From positions 30,686,089-30,750,088 of the forward strand of contig NC_065922.1 in NCBI RefSeq assembly GCF_024586455.1: a stretch of 64,000 nucleotides of DNA, written 5' to 3'. This stretch comes from Bactrocera neohumeralis. Its lineage: Eukaryota; Arthropoda; Insecta; Diptera; Tephritidae. Numbering within the stretch: position 1 is the stretch's first letter; the number at the start of each line of letters is the position of its first letter. Of the stretch, positions 11,455 to 21,543 are shown in pieces. The translations under genes and the position numbers were made by a program. Under the pieces are notes generated by a model. The model was given only the letters and a program-made list of their open reading frames with translations. It was not told the DNA's origin and searched no databases.

Positions 11455-11765
11455 AAAGTATAGCGATTCTGATGCTATAACATTTTCCCATATTTTTGGT
11501 AATTTGTGGATTTAAACCCAAAAGAATTTTGGCGGATTGGCGGCCAAGAACGAAACATTGTATTCCAGTGACTGCATTCTGCGTCGATTGGAACAATTGG
11601 TATTCAGAAGGGAAGCAATTTAGGCTATAAGGCGAGTGAGGCAAAACTTCTCAACTGCTGTTTTCCAAGTAGTTTTGAACCGGGTTTACAGCATGAGCCG
11701 AACGTTGTCACGATGGCATTATTGCCTCGCCATCTTGAAAATCCCAGACGTATTCTGCAATCGAT
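11455..11765 (-). mobile_element. mariner transposase C-terminal fragment
   Basis: The minus strand encodes R-S-A-H-A-V-N-P-V-Q-N-Y-L-E-N, a stop, then E-V-L-P-H-S-P-Y-S-L-N-C-F-P-S-E-Y-Q-L-F. This matches the region around the third catalytic Asp of mariners (ARPHV...YLE...VLPHPPYSPDxAPSDYxLF). The Asp is replaced (SLNC where SPD is expected). Frame-shifted text continues towards a decayed tail. It is a dead fragment without terminal repeats. Confidence 0.65.
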
Positions 11766-12552
11766 CGCTACAGTTTGATGACTTTTTGTTCGTAGCGTAT
11801 TTAAGAATTATATAATACAATATTCCCTACTGGTAGTCCCAAATATATAGAGGGCTTGTTTTTATGCATACGAAAAGTGAGCACAAGCTCATCGAACTTA
11901 GTTCGAACTGAGCAAGACGAGATCAAACCTGAGCAGTGAGTAAAAGCAAATACATCAAATTTTTTTATGCATACGACAAGCACCTTTTACTCAAAAAATC
12001 GAGTCCGAGCAAAAGCTCACGTTTTATGCATGAGACCCATTGTCTGGTTGGCCAAGATTCACATATTATTTTTTATCCTTAAGGACTATGTTATGGATCA
12101 ATTTTTAACCATTAGTTGCAGTATATGAATATTGGAACAATAAAATAATAGCGAAGTTATAGACCCAATGCTAAAATTACTATATTTTAGCTTAATACTA
12201 TGAGGTGAGTACTTCTAGTTTTCTCCATATGGTTAACTTAGTCAGAACTTATGTTTCATACATAAAAGCATATGTGTATATCTTCACATGTATTTTTATG
12301 GAATGTTATGTGTACGGTTTAACTTGGTGGATAAATATTTGCTTTCATGTTTACTATTATTGTTTTTGTACCCGTTGGTGGTCTCTCAGGATGCAAGACA
12401 ATTTTTCCCATAACTTAAATAATTAATGCATGAGGTAATATTACTGAAGAACTTCACCTTCAGTTCTTCATGCATGAAATTCAGTTCAAGTAGCGCCGAA
12501 ATTATGTGAAATTGATTTCAATTGTTGTGGTAAGATTTCTTGTAGCTTTTTA
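11766..12552. other. Unannotated DNA between two inverted copies of repeat C
   Basis: Contains AGCACAAGCTCATCGAACTT-type text with partly palindromic GAGC/GCTC clusters at about 11870-12030, which may be a decayed inverted repeat. No protein or RNA homology. Confidence 0.4.
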
Positions 12553-13070
12553 ATGGGTTGACGGGTTTAGAAAAATCAAATTTTTTTATTGTCTTATTAA
12601 ATCCTACACTACCTCTAGAACATCTCAAACTTTTAAGTTGATCCGAGTAATATTTTCGGAGATACAGTCTTGAGAACTTGTGCGCTCACGGCTAGCTAGG
12701 CTAAGTGCGCCGTCTTTAAACGCGTTTTTTCTCGAAACTGTGTTTTTGAAGTCGGTTGCCAAGATTTCTAGAGAACTACTCAACCGATTGTCATGAAATT
12801 TTACATACATAGGTCCTTGAGATACAATTCTTAAAGAGTACTACTACTTTACTACAACTATTTGAAAAAAAAAAAGTCACGAAATTTTCATTTTTTTTTT
12901 TAAATTCAATTTTAATTTTTTTTTCGTCCAAGCTATAAGTTAAGGTTTTAACTAAAACACGTATTTTTTTACTTTACATGATCCTGTTAGAAGTTATCCT
13001 GCCAATTTTATTTTTTATATGGAAAAAAATATTTAAAAACGCCTGTTTTTTACCCGAAAAAACCCAAGTT
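12553..13070 (-). repeat. Dispersed repeat C, copy 2 (inverted)
   Basis: Left edge ATGGGTTGACGGGTTTAG and right edge TACCCGAAAAAACCCAAG. Reverse-complemented, it carries the same blocks as copy 1 (AACGCGTTTAAAGACGGCGC, CTTAGCCTAGCTAGCC, AGTTCTCAAGACTGTATCTC). With copy 1 it forms an inverted pair about 1.1 kb apart, which could fold back. Confidence 0.75.
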
Positions 13071-13377
13071 ACTTCTTAACAATCCTAAACGGACATTTTG
13101 CTTTTTAAATAGTCCCACGATTGCAAATTCGTAGATGTGAACCTCTCCTTGAGATTCAGAGACATTTTCATTAAAATAGTGACGGTCAAGGCCTTTTCTA
13201 CAGCCAGTACATGGCGTAAGGCTCTTGCCTGTTGCAAGAAACAAAGGATGGTTTCTGTAATCGTATGGATTTTTGTGTTTCTGAAATGGTATCCTTTTGA
13301 TTTTTTAACACTATTTCTGCAGATAATATGGCACTTTAGGCGTCTTCGATTCGCACTTTTTCTCAACTCGTTCGATA

Positions 13378-14229
13378 TACAAAGTGCTTTCCAAAGTAAA
13401 CAGGACTTTAAAAACAAAAACAGAACAAATGGTTTTTTTCGGCAAAATCAATTTATTTTATTCAAAATAGTCTCCTTCTGCTTCAATATAGCTTTTTGCA
13501 CGCTCCAAAAGCATGGTGAACGAGTGTTTTTGCTCGTTGGCCGGTATGGCCGCCAGTATGCCGGTGCAAGCCTTTTGAATGTCTACTTCTCCTCTACGTC
13601 TGCATAACGCTTTCCTTTCATGGGCAAATGCATTTTTCCGAAAAGGAAGAAGTCGCACGGTCGTCAGTCAACTTGTGCGGAACAACCCGTGCACACATCT
13701 TTCGTAAGCCCAAATGTTCGGTCAATATGCGATAAATCGATGTTTTGGAGATGTTCAATTCCATTACCATGAATTTCAATGATGATTTCGGCTGATTTTC
13801 TTGAATTCACGCACAGTTTCGATGGAATTTCCGCTAATCACGGATTTTGATTGGCCCACATGTTGATTGTCATTTATGTCCTCACGACTGCTTTGAAAAC
13901 GTTGAAACCATTCGGGCACTCTTCTACGGGATAAGTAATCAACGCCATAAACTGGTTTCATCAATTGAAACGTTTCGGTAAAAGTTTTACCAATTTTAAA
14001 GCAAAATCTAATGTTGGCTCTTTGTGCGCAGCTCATTTTCGCACCGATAACACAAACATACTGACACATAAAACGCAATAACTTCACTTCCAATATATGA
14101 AATGTCATGAAATTCTCACTGGACAATCGATAAAGATAGCAGACTTTAACGTACTAGTCGACATATAGATGGCGCCACCAGGGGGCGCTAGATTCAAAAA
14201 TTCCTTTTTACTTTGGAACGTGCCTTGTA
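13378..14229 (-). mobile_element. mariner family 1, internally deleted copy
   Basis: TA at 13378-13379 and at 14228-14229 bound inverted termini: left TACAAAGTGCTTTCCAAAGT, right reverse complement TACAAGGCACGTTCCAAAGT. The minus-strand transposase starts MSCAQRANIRF (ATG near 14036) and keeps the N-terminal DNA-binding half to about the VPHKLTDD motif. It then jumps directly to the C-terminal RATSSFSEK / YIEAEGDYFE tail near 13670, so the whole D,D34D catalytic core is deleted. Total length is 852 bp against about 1.3 kb for complete mariners. It also has frameshifts. Confidence 0.9.
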
Positions 14230-15639
14230 CATTAAGAAACCAAAATAAAAAATCGATTTTTTGAAAATTCTAACTATATATAACCCCTTAATATTTCATA
14301 AATTTTGGTATCACATATTTCAATGAGTAGTTGTCTAGTGATGTCCATGTTGCTGTATGTAAATGTTGTTTATAAATATTTGTTTAAAATTTATTACCCA
14401 TTCAAATTTTTATTTTACATAGCCTCTTCACTTAAACCCTAACACTTTAAATCAGTGATTTCATATGAAATGCTTTGCTTCTTTCTTATTTTTCTAACCT
14501 AAAATATTCATTTAGCTCTGTACAAAATGCCCGCAACAAACACACATCTAAACTTTTCCATCAGGGTAAATTGATATCATAACAATTACATACATGGCTT
14601 CCGACAACAAAGCATCGGTCAATGCATACATTTATGTATACATAATGTGCAGTATGGTCCATTAACCAACCCGAATAACCAAATTGTGGTTTGAATTGCC
14701 AACCAAAAGCTTTTGGTATTTTGAAATGCGGGCATGTGATTGCTTCTTGTACTATATATGTATATGTATATGTATGTATGTATATATTTAGTGTATGTTT
14801 TGGACGTTTTTGAAAATGAACATATTTGTGAAATATTAGCAGCTGTTTGGTTGGGGAGGAGGGTAAAATATAATATGTACAAAACATAAAAATGTTGTAC
14901 CGTGAATTATGTGCCGGCTTACAAAATATTATTTATGAATATACTCGTATAATATAAAGTATGAAAATGTGATTGAGTATATGCATATACGCTTGTTTAA
15001 TTATGCGCATAGCAATGGTCAAGCGTTATGGAATGATTGCTCTCTCACAAAGTAAATATGTCCTTTTTTGTATTTTATGGCGGTGTAAACGAAAGAAGGG
15101 CGCTGTGGTAGAGTTAACGCTAAGAGAGAGAGCGCAGATTTTGTTTTCAGTACTCGAACAATATACAAATTTTTTCAGTCAGTGTTATTTTTCTGGCAAC
15201 GTTAAGCTGTGATGAGGTTTCTGTCTTACGTTAGAAAGTTGAGATTTTTTTACTGCTGGATATATTTTCAAAGTTTCTTGAAACACCAAATCAAGGAATA
15301 CAAATGTAACTGTATGTATCTTACTGTATCATTACGATATTAATCCTAATTTTATTTAACATGATTTTTAACAGTCCATTTTGTATTTGGCATATCTCTG
15401 CTCATTTCACTTCTCAAAATAAACTGTTCTTTGTAAACAGCTTGATGGATTCGCTAATATTTAAACTATGCTGGACGCAAGATTCGAAATAGGATTGATG
15501 AATATAACGATGAACTTGACACAATGATCCCTTTTCCGTAAGTTGCCTTTTATTTTTCGGGATTTGGCAACCCTAGTATTGCAATCTGGGAACCCATAAC
15601 TTTATCGTCAAATTTGACATTTTTAATATTTAACATATG
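14230..15639. other. Unannotated AT-rich DNA with a TATATG/TATG microsatellite
   Basis: A TA/TATG-rich microsatellite lies at about 14750-14795. Several short open frames (for example 14561-14887 minus) are created by it. A plus-strand 79-codon frame at 14973-15212 shows no motif. No gene supported. Confidence 0.4.
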
Positions 15640-16210
15640 TCAACACTTTTTGACATACGAGTGCTATTTGTGTTGCTTACAGTAACTTAAGATATGTATT
15701 CTTCGGGACCAAAAAATTTCTTACAAATTTAGACATGAATTAACTCATCAAGAGTGCAGCGATGAACTTAATTGAATTTTTGACGATGAAGCTCCATCAA
15801 GGACCAGTATTTATCGGTAGTATGGTGAATACAATTGAAGCCGTAAATCATGAATTTCGGGAAAGTAGTCAAAAATTATTTGTTGTTCCGGAAACTATTG
15901 GTGCTGAGCGTCAACTGGTATTGCAAGATCGTCATGTGTGACCTAATCATGACAGGTGATGAATCGTGCGTATGATCGCGAAAGTATACAGCAATCGAAT
16001 ATATGGGTGTTTCGAGATGAGCTGAATCTAGTAAAAGTTGTTCGCGAACTAAGCACTTTCAAGCTAATGGTTGTCTGTTTTTTTTTTGGAAGAATTGAAC
16101 ATGTTGAAATCATACCACAACGCAGAGCAGTAAATTCTGAGTGGTATGCAAACATTTGTTGCCGTTAGTCTTTCAAGAAATCAGGAGAACCTTTTCAATG
16201 ATTAAAATTT
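15640..16210 (+). mobile_element. mariner transposase remnant (SETMAR-like family)
   Basis: Reading across frames gives D-E-A-P-S-R-T-S-I-Y-R near 15790, V-V-P-E-T-I-G-A-x-R-Q-L-V-L-Q-D-R-H-V near 15880-15940, then directly I-M-T-G-D-E-S-C-V near 15945, NIWVFRDELN, LMVVCFFFGRIEHVEIIPQR and RRAVNSEWYANIC. The first catalytic Asp (TGDES) is present. The linker between DRHV and the catalytic core is deleted, and the second and third acidic residues are absent because the fragment stops after VFQEIRRT near 16190. Frameshifts and stops make it non-functional. Confidence 0.85.
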
Positions 16211-16439
16211 GTTCGCATTTGCAATATTTATTTTTCTTTTTGAAAAAACTGGAAATCAGGTTCTGTGAATTATTTTCCACTCTAGATACCTTAAGTTCGA
16301 TCCCACAATATCTGATGTTACGCAACTGAGTTTTTAGGTTATGCTACTTTGCAGTTAAGTACTGTTATGGCCTCTTCATTGAAAACGTGATTATTATTTC
16401 CATGCTTGTAGATCTTCCCAAAGATAAATTTGCTTAATA

Positions 16440-16945
16440 CTAGCTGATAGCTAGATTGTTTATGATGGGAACCGTTCGCGTCACTTCTCAGATTCCTGGA
16501 CAGAAAAGTTCTCTCCTCCATACTCCACTGCACTCATACGCTCTAGCACCGAAGCTTGGTAAGCACTTGTCAATAATCAGAACCCGTCCGACTGCGAAAC
16601 CATTCTGGACCAAAGTGCACTGTAAGAGTTGCTCTAAATTTCTGACTCTTAGCGAAGTCCATCACACCGCAATTGTAAATGTTTTGACTGCTGTATGCCT
16701 GAAGTAGATATGGATAAAGTCGAAGTGGAATTATCTCTGCATTTTCTCCTATATTGCCCAACTTTTGGCAGATTAGAGATTAAAATATTTCGGTAAACAT
16801 ACTTTCGGGGTACCAAGCGAAGTGGCTGAGGTTAATATTAAGCGCTTTAAGAAATTTGTAAATCACTTTGAGATTCGCCGATCTATCAGGATTAATTTTT
16901 TTGAGTTCTTAGCATCAGAAAACCCAACTTTGGTCAAGTGAGATC
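16440..16945 (+). pseudogene. LINE ORF2 C-terminal remnant
   Basis: The best-preserved part is L-H-F-L-L-Y-C-P-T-F-G-R-L near 16735, followed by a frame change to a T-Y/H-F-G/R-V-P-S-E-V-A-E-V-N-I-K-R-F-K-K-F-V segment ending with a stop near 16941. This is the conserved tail after RNase H in I/LOA-group non-LTR elements. Upstream, C-x-T-V-R-V-A-L-N-F and LLAKSITPQL resemble the linker between RNase H and that tail. RT and endonuclease are missing. Confidence 0.6.
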
Positions 16946-18539
16946 CAAAGCAACTTTTCGTTCTGAATGTACTTTAGGACCCAATGTGCTCAAAGGAAGA
17001 AGATATTCGGTTAGGAGGATTAACCAATTATAGAGCAGTTTTCTTGTTTTAAGATACTTGTTGTACACTATCCTATTGATGTTGGAAACGAAACTTCTTC
17101 CCATTTTTCAATGATGTTGTTTTCGCTCTGAACGCTAGACTCAGTTCATAAAAAGCCTTGCTCTCGGTATGTAACGTATAGTTTTATATACTTACAGGTA
17201 TATTCCATTGCTAAAAACATATGACATAAATTTTGTGTTCCGGATAGATACGGAGGAACCCATAATATATGTTTGAATAACCAAAATAATTACCAAAATG
17301 TGTATATGTATATGTAGTTAGTTATATAAATATTATGTATGTAACATTACACTTGACTATCCATATCGATTACTTGATGCTACTTATTGTGCTTTGCCTC
17401 CATGCGGCCGTGAAAAGAATCGGTGGGAATGTTGTGTCTACAACTTTTCGAACTTTGTCGCGCCATTTGTTGGTCAACTCCTGTGGAAACCATCAATGGA
17501 TATACTAGGCAGGCAAGTAAGCGTTGCTATGGCTAGTTGATGAATGAAAAGCAGGGGCAAACAAAAAAATGAAAGCGGAGGCAAAAATAAAACAACAAAT
17601 AAGCAGGCATACAATATACATTTTGCTAGCAGCGACCTACAAAAAAAAAAAAAACAACGCGAAAACCAATTTAAACGGCACATTTTCGCCTCATTTGATT
17701 TTATCCATGAGGTGTTTGCTCTGCCATGTCACTGGCGGTGGTATTATCAAGCGTGTAAAATTGCTTCTGTAAGTGTGTGCTAGTGAAGTCGTCGACGCTT
17801 GTTTGTGCGCGCATATCATTGGTGTGGGAAAATTCTGCGATTGACACAAATGTCCCTGCGTTAATGGCGCAAACATTTTTTGTTTTTTTTTGTTGTTGGC
17901 TGTGGAGTTTCTTACAAAAATTTATACGCTTATATGTATGTGTGTGTATTGTATAAGTAATTATTGGTTCATTATTATGTTGGCATCAGAGCTAAGCATA
18001 TAATTTGTACATATGAGTTTTGAATTTATTTGATACTGTGAAGTACATATATCAGGCCTCGAGTGCATAGATTATTGTTGAATATATTTTTAGTCATTCT
18101 AAATGCGGTTTTAAGTTGAGTTATTTTTGCAGAACGTTGTCGTTATATACATATGGTATATAATATTGGTCAGTTTGTATGGCAGCTATAGTTTTATTTG
18201 AGAAATATTTAATAGCTTGCACGGTTGCTACGGTAGAAATCCTATAAAGCGAAACCAGTTTTAACTCCTGTTTCATTGTTTTCATTAGTCTTTATTCACT
18301 AGCTGTGCATGTCTAAACTAATCCGAGTAGATTCTATCAATAAAGTTTACAAACTATATCGATCTCTCTAGTATATAATAATAAATGAATAAATTCATTT
18401 TGGTGATCAGTACAAAAACAAGCAACAAATATTTTGCGATTTTTGCTGGAAATACCGTATCCAGTAAAAATATAGTTTTACAAAATAAAGAGCTTAAAGG
18501 CAGTGAGCAAACGTGTATTTCTTGGCTATCAATAATCTC
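16946..18539. other. Unannotated DNA
   Basis: No transposon or gene recognised. A tract at 17640-17655 has 14 A residues. A short CAGTTTGTATGGCAGCTATA string at about 18170-18190 matches part of repeat B and may be a tiny relic. Minus-strand pyrimidine-rich frame at 17474-17683 is low complexity. Confidence 0.4.
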
Positions 18540-18955
18540 AGGTTTACACTTAGCCAAGTCCACAATCTTTATTTAAATTTTGCCAAGTCAACAACTCTTG
18601 TTTACATGTGGAGTCAATGACCTTTTTGTTTACATTTTATGAGATCAACGACCTCTTTGTTCACATTTAGCCAAGTCCACAACCATTGTTTACATTTAGC
18701 AAAGTCAAGATCCATTGTTTACATTTAGGTTCATTGAGCCTATTGTTTACATTTACCCCTTTGTTTACATACTGTAACGTCAATGATGTTTTTGCTTACA
18801 CTCTGTGGGTCAATGATCCCTTTGTTTATATTATATTTTATGAGGTCAATGAACTTTTTGTTCACATTTAGCCAAGTTGACAACCTTTGCTTACATTTTG
18901 CCAAGTCAACAACTTTTATTTACATTGCATTTTCATGTCCCTATTTTTTACATTT
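18540..18955 (+). repeat. Degenerate minisatellite, unit about 29-31 bp
   Basis: Roughly thirteen imperfect units centred on TTTGTTTACATTTAGCCAAG followed by TCAACAACC or TCAATGACC. Alternating subtypes carry AGCCAAGTC, TATGAGGTC or GTGGGTC after the TTTACAT core. The array translates into repetitive 61-72 codon plus-strand frames that have no meaning of their own. It ends where unique sequence starts near GATCGTTGGGCG (18959). Confidence 0.85.
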
Positions 18956-19269
18956 TATGATCGTTGGGCGAACGAAATCGCCGAAAAACGGTCTCATTTG
19001 AAGAAAAAGAAAGTCAAGGAAAACGATCACAAAAACCAATGAAATGATCCAACATATTCAATAAATCTGGACTCCAACTACTATTTCCTGTTCTCAGTCT
19101 CAGATGTCAAAAAAGAGTGCTCGCAGGGAAGAAATTTTCGTCGAATGAAGAAGGAATCACCGAAACTGGGGCCTATTTTGAAGAAGAAGTTGGAGCGTTG
19201 CTATAATATTTTTTTCATATTTTTATGAGCTTTAATACAAAAATAGCATAATCATCAAGAAATAGTTTG
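18956..19269. other. Spacer, possible decayed coding-like text
   Basis: Purine-rich text at 18970-19190 (AAAAACGGTCTCATTTGAAG, GAAGAAGGAATCACCGAAAC) has two similar segments (CGAAATCGCCGAAAAACGGT and CACCGAAACTGGGGCCTATT) and could be a decayed tandem duplication. No protein homology recognised. Confidence 0.35.
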
Positions 19270-19286
19270 AACGCAAATTTTAAGTA

Positions 19287-19292
19287 TTTATT
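19287..19292 (-). promoter_or_regulatory. Poly(A) signal AATAAA of the single-exon gene
   Basis: AATAAA on the minus strand, about 100 nt past the TAG/TAA-terminated ORF at 19394. It gives the gene a short, plausible 3' UTR. Confidence 0.55.
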
Positions 19293-19393
19293 TTGAAATT
19301 TCTCATTTTAAATGTCGAAGTAACAAATTTATAGTATGTCCGTTACATAATAAATCCACTACACAGAAAGTAGTAATCTTCATCTATCCAAGT

Positions 19394-19906
19394 TCAAATA
19401 TCGCTGTCGAGTATTTTTCGTAGTTTAGCTTTTATAACTCTCACATTACGAAAGAATTCGGATGCTTTTTGTTGCTTAGTTTTCGTATTATACATTCTAA
19501 ATGCGGCTAAAAGATTTGCGATTCTCAATTCCTTTTCCTCCGATATTTTTGCCGGATTTCTTGGACGAGCGAGCTGAAACATAATATTTTTGATCGCAAA
19601 AACTTTTCTGGGTGACTTAGTATTAATTAGTTGGAGCATTGGTGGGTTTTCTCGATTTGTATGCTCTTCAAAGTCTTCTTTCATTACTAACGTGTTTTCG
19701 TCGCCAATAGAATCAACAGCTGGCGCTGGCGTTTTTTCCTGAGTTTTGACAGATTTTAACATAACAAAATACTCTGTATAACTTACTGGATCATAGGCAG
19801 TTGTTGTCGAATTTTTATTGCCTTGAATGGGGAGTGTTGAACCATGTCCACTATTATCAGGTCCGAAAAGTTGTGTTTGCGTGGAAGCGCTTAATTGAAT
19901 GTTCAT
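19394..19906 (-). CDS. Candidate intronless host gene, 170 aa, unknown function
   Basis: I chose the ATG at 19906 (MNIQLSASTQ...): it is the first ATG after the TATA box and has a fly-like context (GTCCAAATGAAC). The protein has a Q/S/T-rich start, a Y-T-E-Y-F-V-M-L patch (residues 43-50), an acidic middle (about 57-87) and a basic, probably helical C-terminus (about 122-166). Within the last part, N-L-L-A-A at 131-135 faintly recalls the N-x-x-A-A core of bZIP basic regions; this is weak. No signal peptide, membrane segment or transposase motif is visible. A TATA box, a CAGGTAG 150 bp upstream and a poly(A) signal surround it. These features fit a short early-zygotic fly gene, but function and expression are inference. 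It could also be a chance ORF or an orphan transposon ORF. Confidence 0.55.
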   Translation of the reverse strand: MNIQLSASTQTQLFGPDNSGHGSTLPIQGNKNSTTTAYDPVSYTEYFVMLKSVKTQEKTPAPAVDSIGDENTLVMKEDFEEHTNRENPPMLQLINTKSPRKVFAIKNIMFQLARPRNPAKISEEKELRIANLLAAFRMYNTKTKQQKASEFFRNVRVIKAKLRKILDSDI

Positions 19907-19959
19907 TTGGACGAAAAGCAAATACTGAAATGTTCTAAAATTGACTGTAAGCTCTCAAA

Positions 19960-19967
19960 TATTTATA
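19960..19967 (-). promoter_or_regulatory. TATA box (TATAAATA)
   Basis: TATAAATA on the minus strand, 54-61 nt upstream of the ATG at 19906. An arthropod initiator-like TCAGT lies at 19924-19928, about 41 nt downstream of the TATA start, slightly farther than the usual 30-31, so the exact transcription start is unclear. Confidence 0.5.
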
Positions 19968-20073
19968 GCGGAATAAAATAAAATTTTTCTATGTAAAAAA
20001 CACCTTATACTAATACCCTTTAGTTAATAAATTTCCAGGAAAGTAATAAAAACGGTCAGGGTCAATTTACCTT

Positions 20074-20080
20074 CTACCTG
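20074..20080 (-). promoter_or_regulatory. CAGGTAG (Zelda/TAGteam-type) site
   Basis: The plus strand reads CTACCTG, so the minus strand carries CAGGTAG about 150 bp upstream of the candidate transcription start of the 170-aa gene. In Drosophila this heptamer is the strongest binding site for Zelda, the activator of the early zygotic genome. One heptamer can occur by chance roughly every 8 kb on either strand, so position is the main argument. Confidence 0.45.
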
Positions 20081-20269
20081 TTTGCTGAATATTTTTGTGG
20101 TGGAGTGTGGTGAATATTTTTGATGAATATGGAACATTGTACTGTGCTAAGAATGTGAACAAAATTCTCACATACTAAGTGAAAACTGCATTCTGAAAAT
20201 ATTTCTCTTGCTTCATATTAATTAAATTCAAAATATCAAAAAAAAATTGATCTCTCTCGATCTTTGTTT

Positions 20270-20870
20270 TCACGCGAAATAGTTGTCGCGGCTCAATGCG
20301 ATGGTGCATTATCATCGTGTAAATTCAATTTATTGTTATTCAACAATTCCGGCCGTTTTCGACGGGTGTTCTCACGCAAACGCCCCAATTCAGCCAAATA
20401 GAATTCTTTATTGGCTGTCGGTTCTCCCAAACCAATTCATGATGCACCAAACCACGACTATAGAATAAAAACATTGAGCAGCCCTTGATTGATTTCGCAC
20501 ACTAAAGCATGTCCAAAGGACCTGTTTACGGTACTCTTTTTGAAAAAAAAAAATGAACTTTATCCGGACGACCCGGGCATGAATGTGTTTCATACCCCAT
20601 ATATGCACCAAAATCATTCTAGCAGACTCGCGAGAGATGTCGAGCTGGCATTGCCATGTCTTTAACACTAGCCTGACGATTTTTAAGCACCATTTCTTTC
20701 ACTTTTTTAATATTTTCATCAGTTAAAGATGTCGAAGGTCGTCCAGAACGTGGCATGTCTTCAAAGATCTCTCGACCGTTTTCGAACATTCGTAATGCAT
20801 ACGAAATTTGGTTAAAAATACAAAATTTGAGACAAATTCTTTGTTTAATACTTTTATTCTTTGTAAAAAT
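20270..20870 (-). mobile_element. mariner transposase remnant
   Basis: Minus-strand reading: K-Q-R-I-C-L-K-F-C near 20860, R-M-F-E-N-G-R-E-I-F-E-D-M-P-R-S-G-R-P near 20760-20810, LTDENIKKVKEMVLKNRQAS, then L-D-I-S-R-E-S-A-R-M-I-L-V-H and a decayed linker. A later frame gives L-V-H-H-E-F, T-V/A-N-K-E-F-Y-L-A and L-H-D-D-N-A-P-S-H near 20300, the second catalytic Asp. The part containing the first catalytic Asp is missing and frames change several times. No terminal repeats found. Confidence 0.85.
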
Positions 20871-20901
20871 CGCAACGCACTACTGAGGTACACCGACTTT
20901 A

Positions 20902-21543
20902 AGGGTTACATGGATTTCCTCGGGTAAAAAACAGCATTTTTTCAATAATATTTTTCTCATAAAAAAACGAAATATTTTATTGGATTTTTTATTGTTACAA
21001 ACCTAAACTATTTGCAAAGAAATTCTGAAATTTTTGAAAAAAAAAATATTTTAAACTCGGCCATTGCGACACCATTTCCGGTGATCCCTCGGAAAAAAGA
21101 TGAGATCGCGTTGGCAGGATAACTCCTTATAGGATCAACTAAAGTGAAAAAAAGGTGTTTTGGTTAAAACCTTAACTTGGACGAAGGAAAAAAACTGAAA
21201 ATTGGATTTTTGGCAGACATTTTTACAAAAAAATTAAATTCTCAGTGAAATTTCTTTAGTCAAAGTCTTTAAGAATTGTTTCTCAAAGACTTGTGTAAAA
21301 TTTCATGAATATCGGTTGAGTAGTTCGCGAAAAATCTTGCCAACCGACTTCAAAAGCACAGTTTCGAGAAAAACGCGTTTAAAGACGCCGCACTTAGCCT
21401 AGCTACCCTCGAGCGCACAAGTTCTCAAGGCTGTGTCTCTGAAACTATTACTCGGATCAAAAATTTAGGACAATATTCTAGAGGTGTTGTAGAATTTATT
21501 GATACAAAAACAGAATTCGATTTTTTGAAAACCGGAAACCCCT
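20902..21543 (+). repeat. Dispersed repeat C, copy 3
   Basis: Begins AGGGTTACATGGATTTCCTC then GGGTAAAAAACAGC; ends near AAAACCGGAAACCCC. It shares all the internal blocks of copies 1 and 2 (TTGCGACACCATTTCC, AACGCGTTTAAAGACGCCGC, GCACAAGTTCTCAAGGCTGT). Ends are again GGGTT and AACCC. Confidence 0.8.

Noticed and set aside
14561..14887. Two overlapping minus-strand frames of 87-108 codons
   Set aside because: They are created by the TATATG microsatellite and adjacent AT-rich text; no homology.
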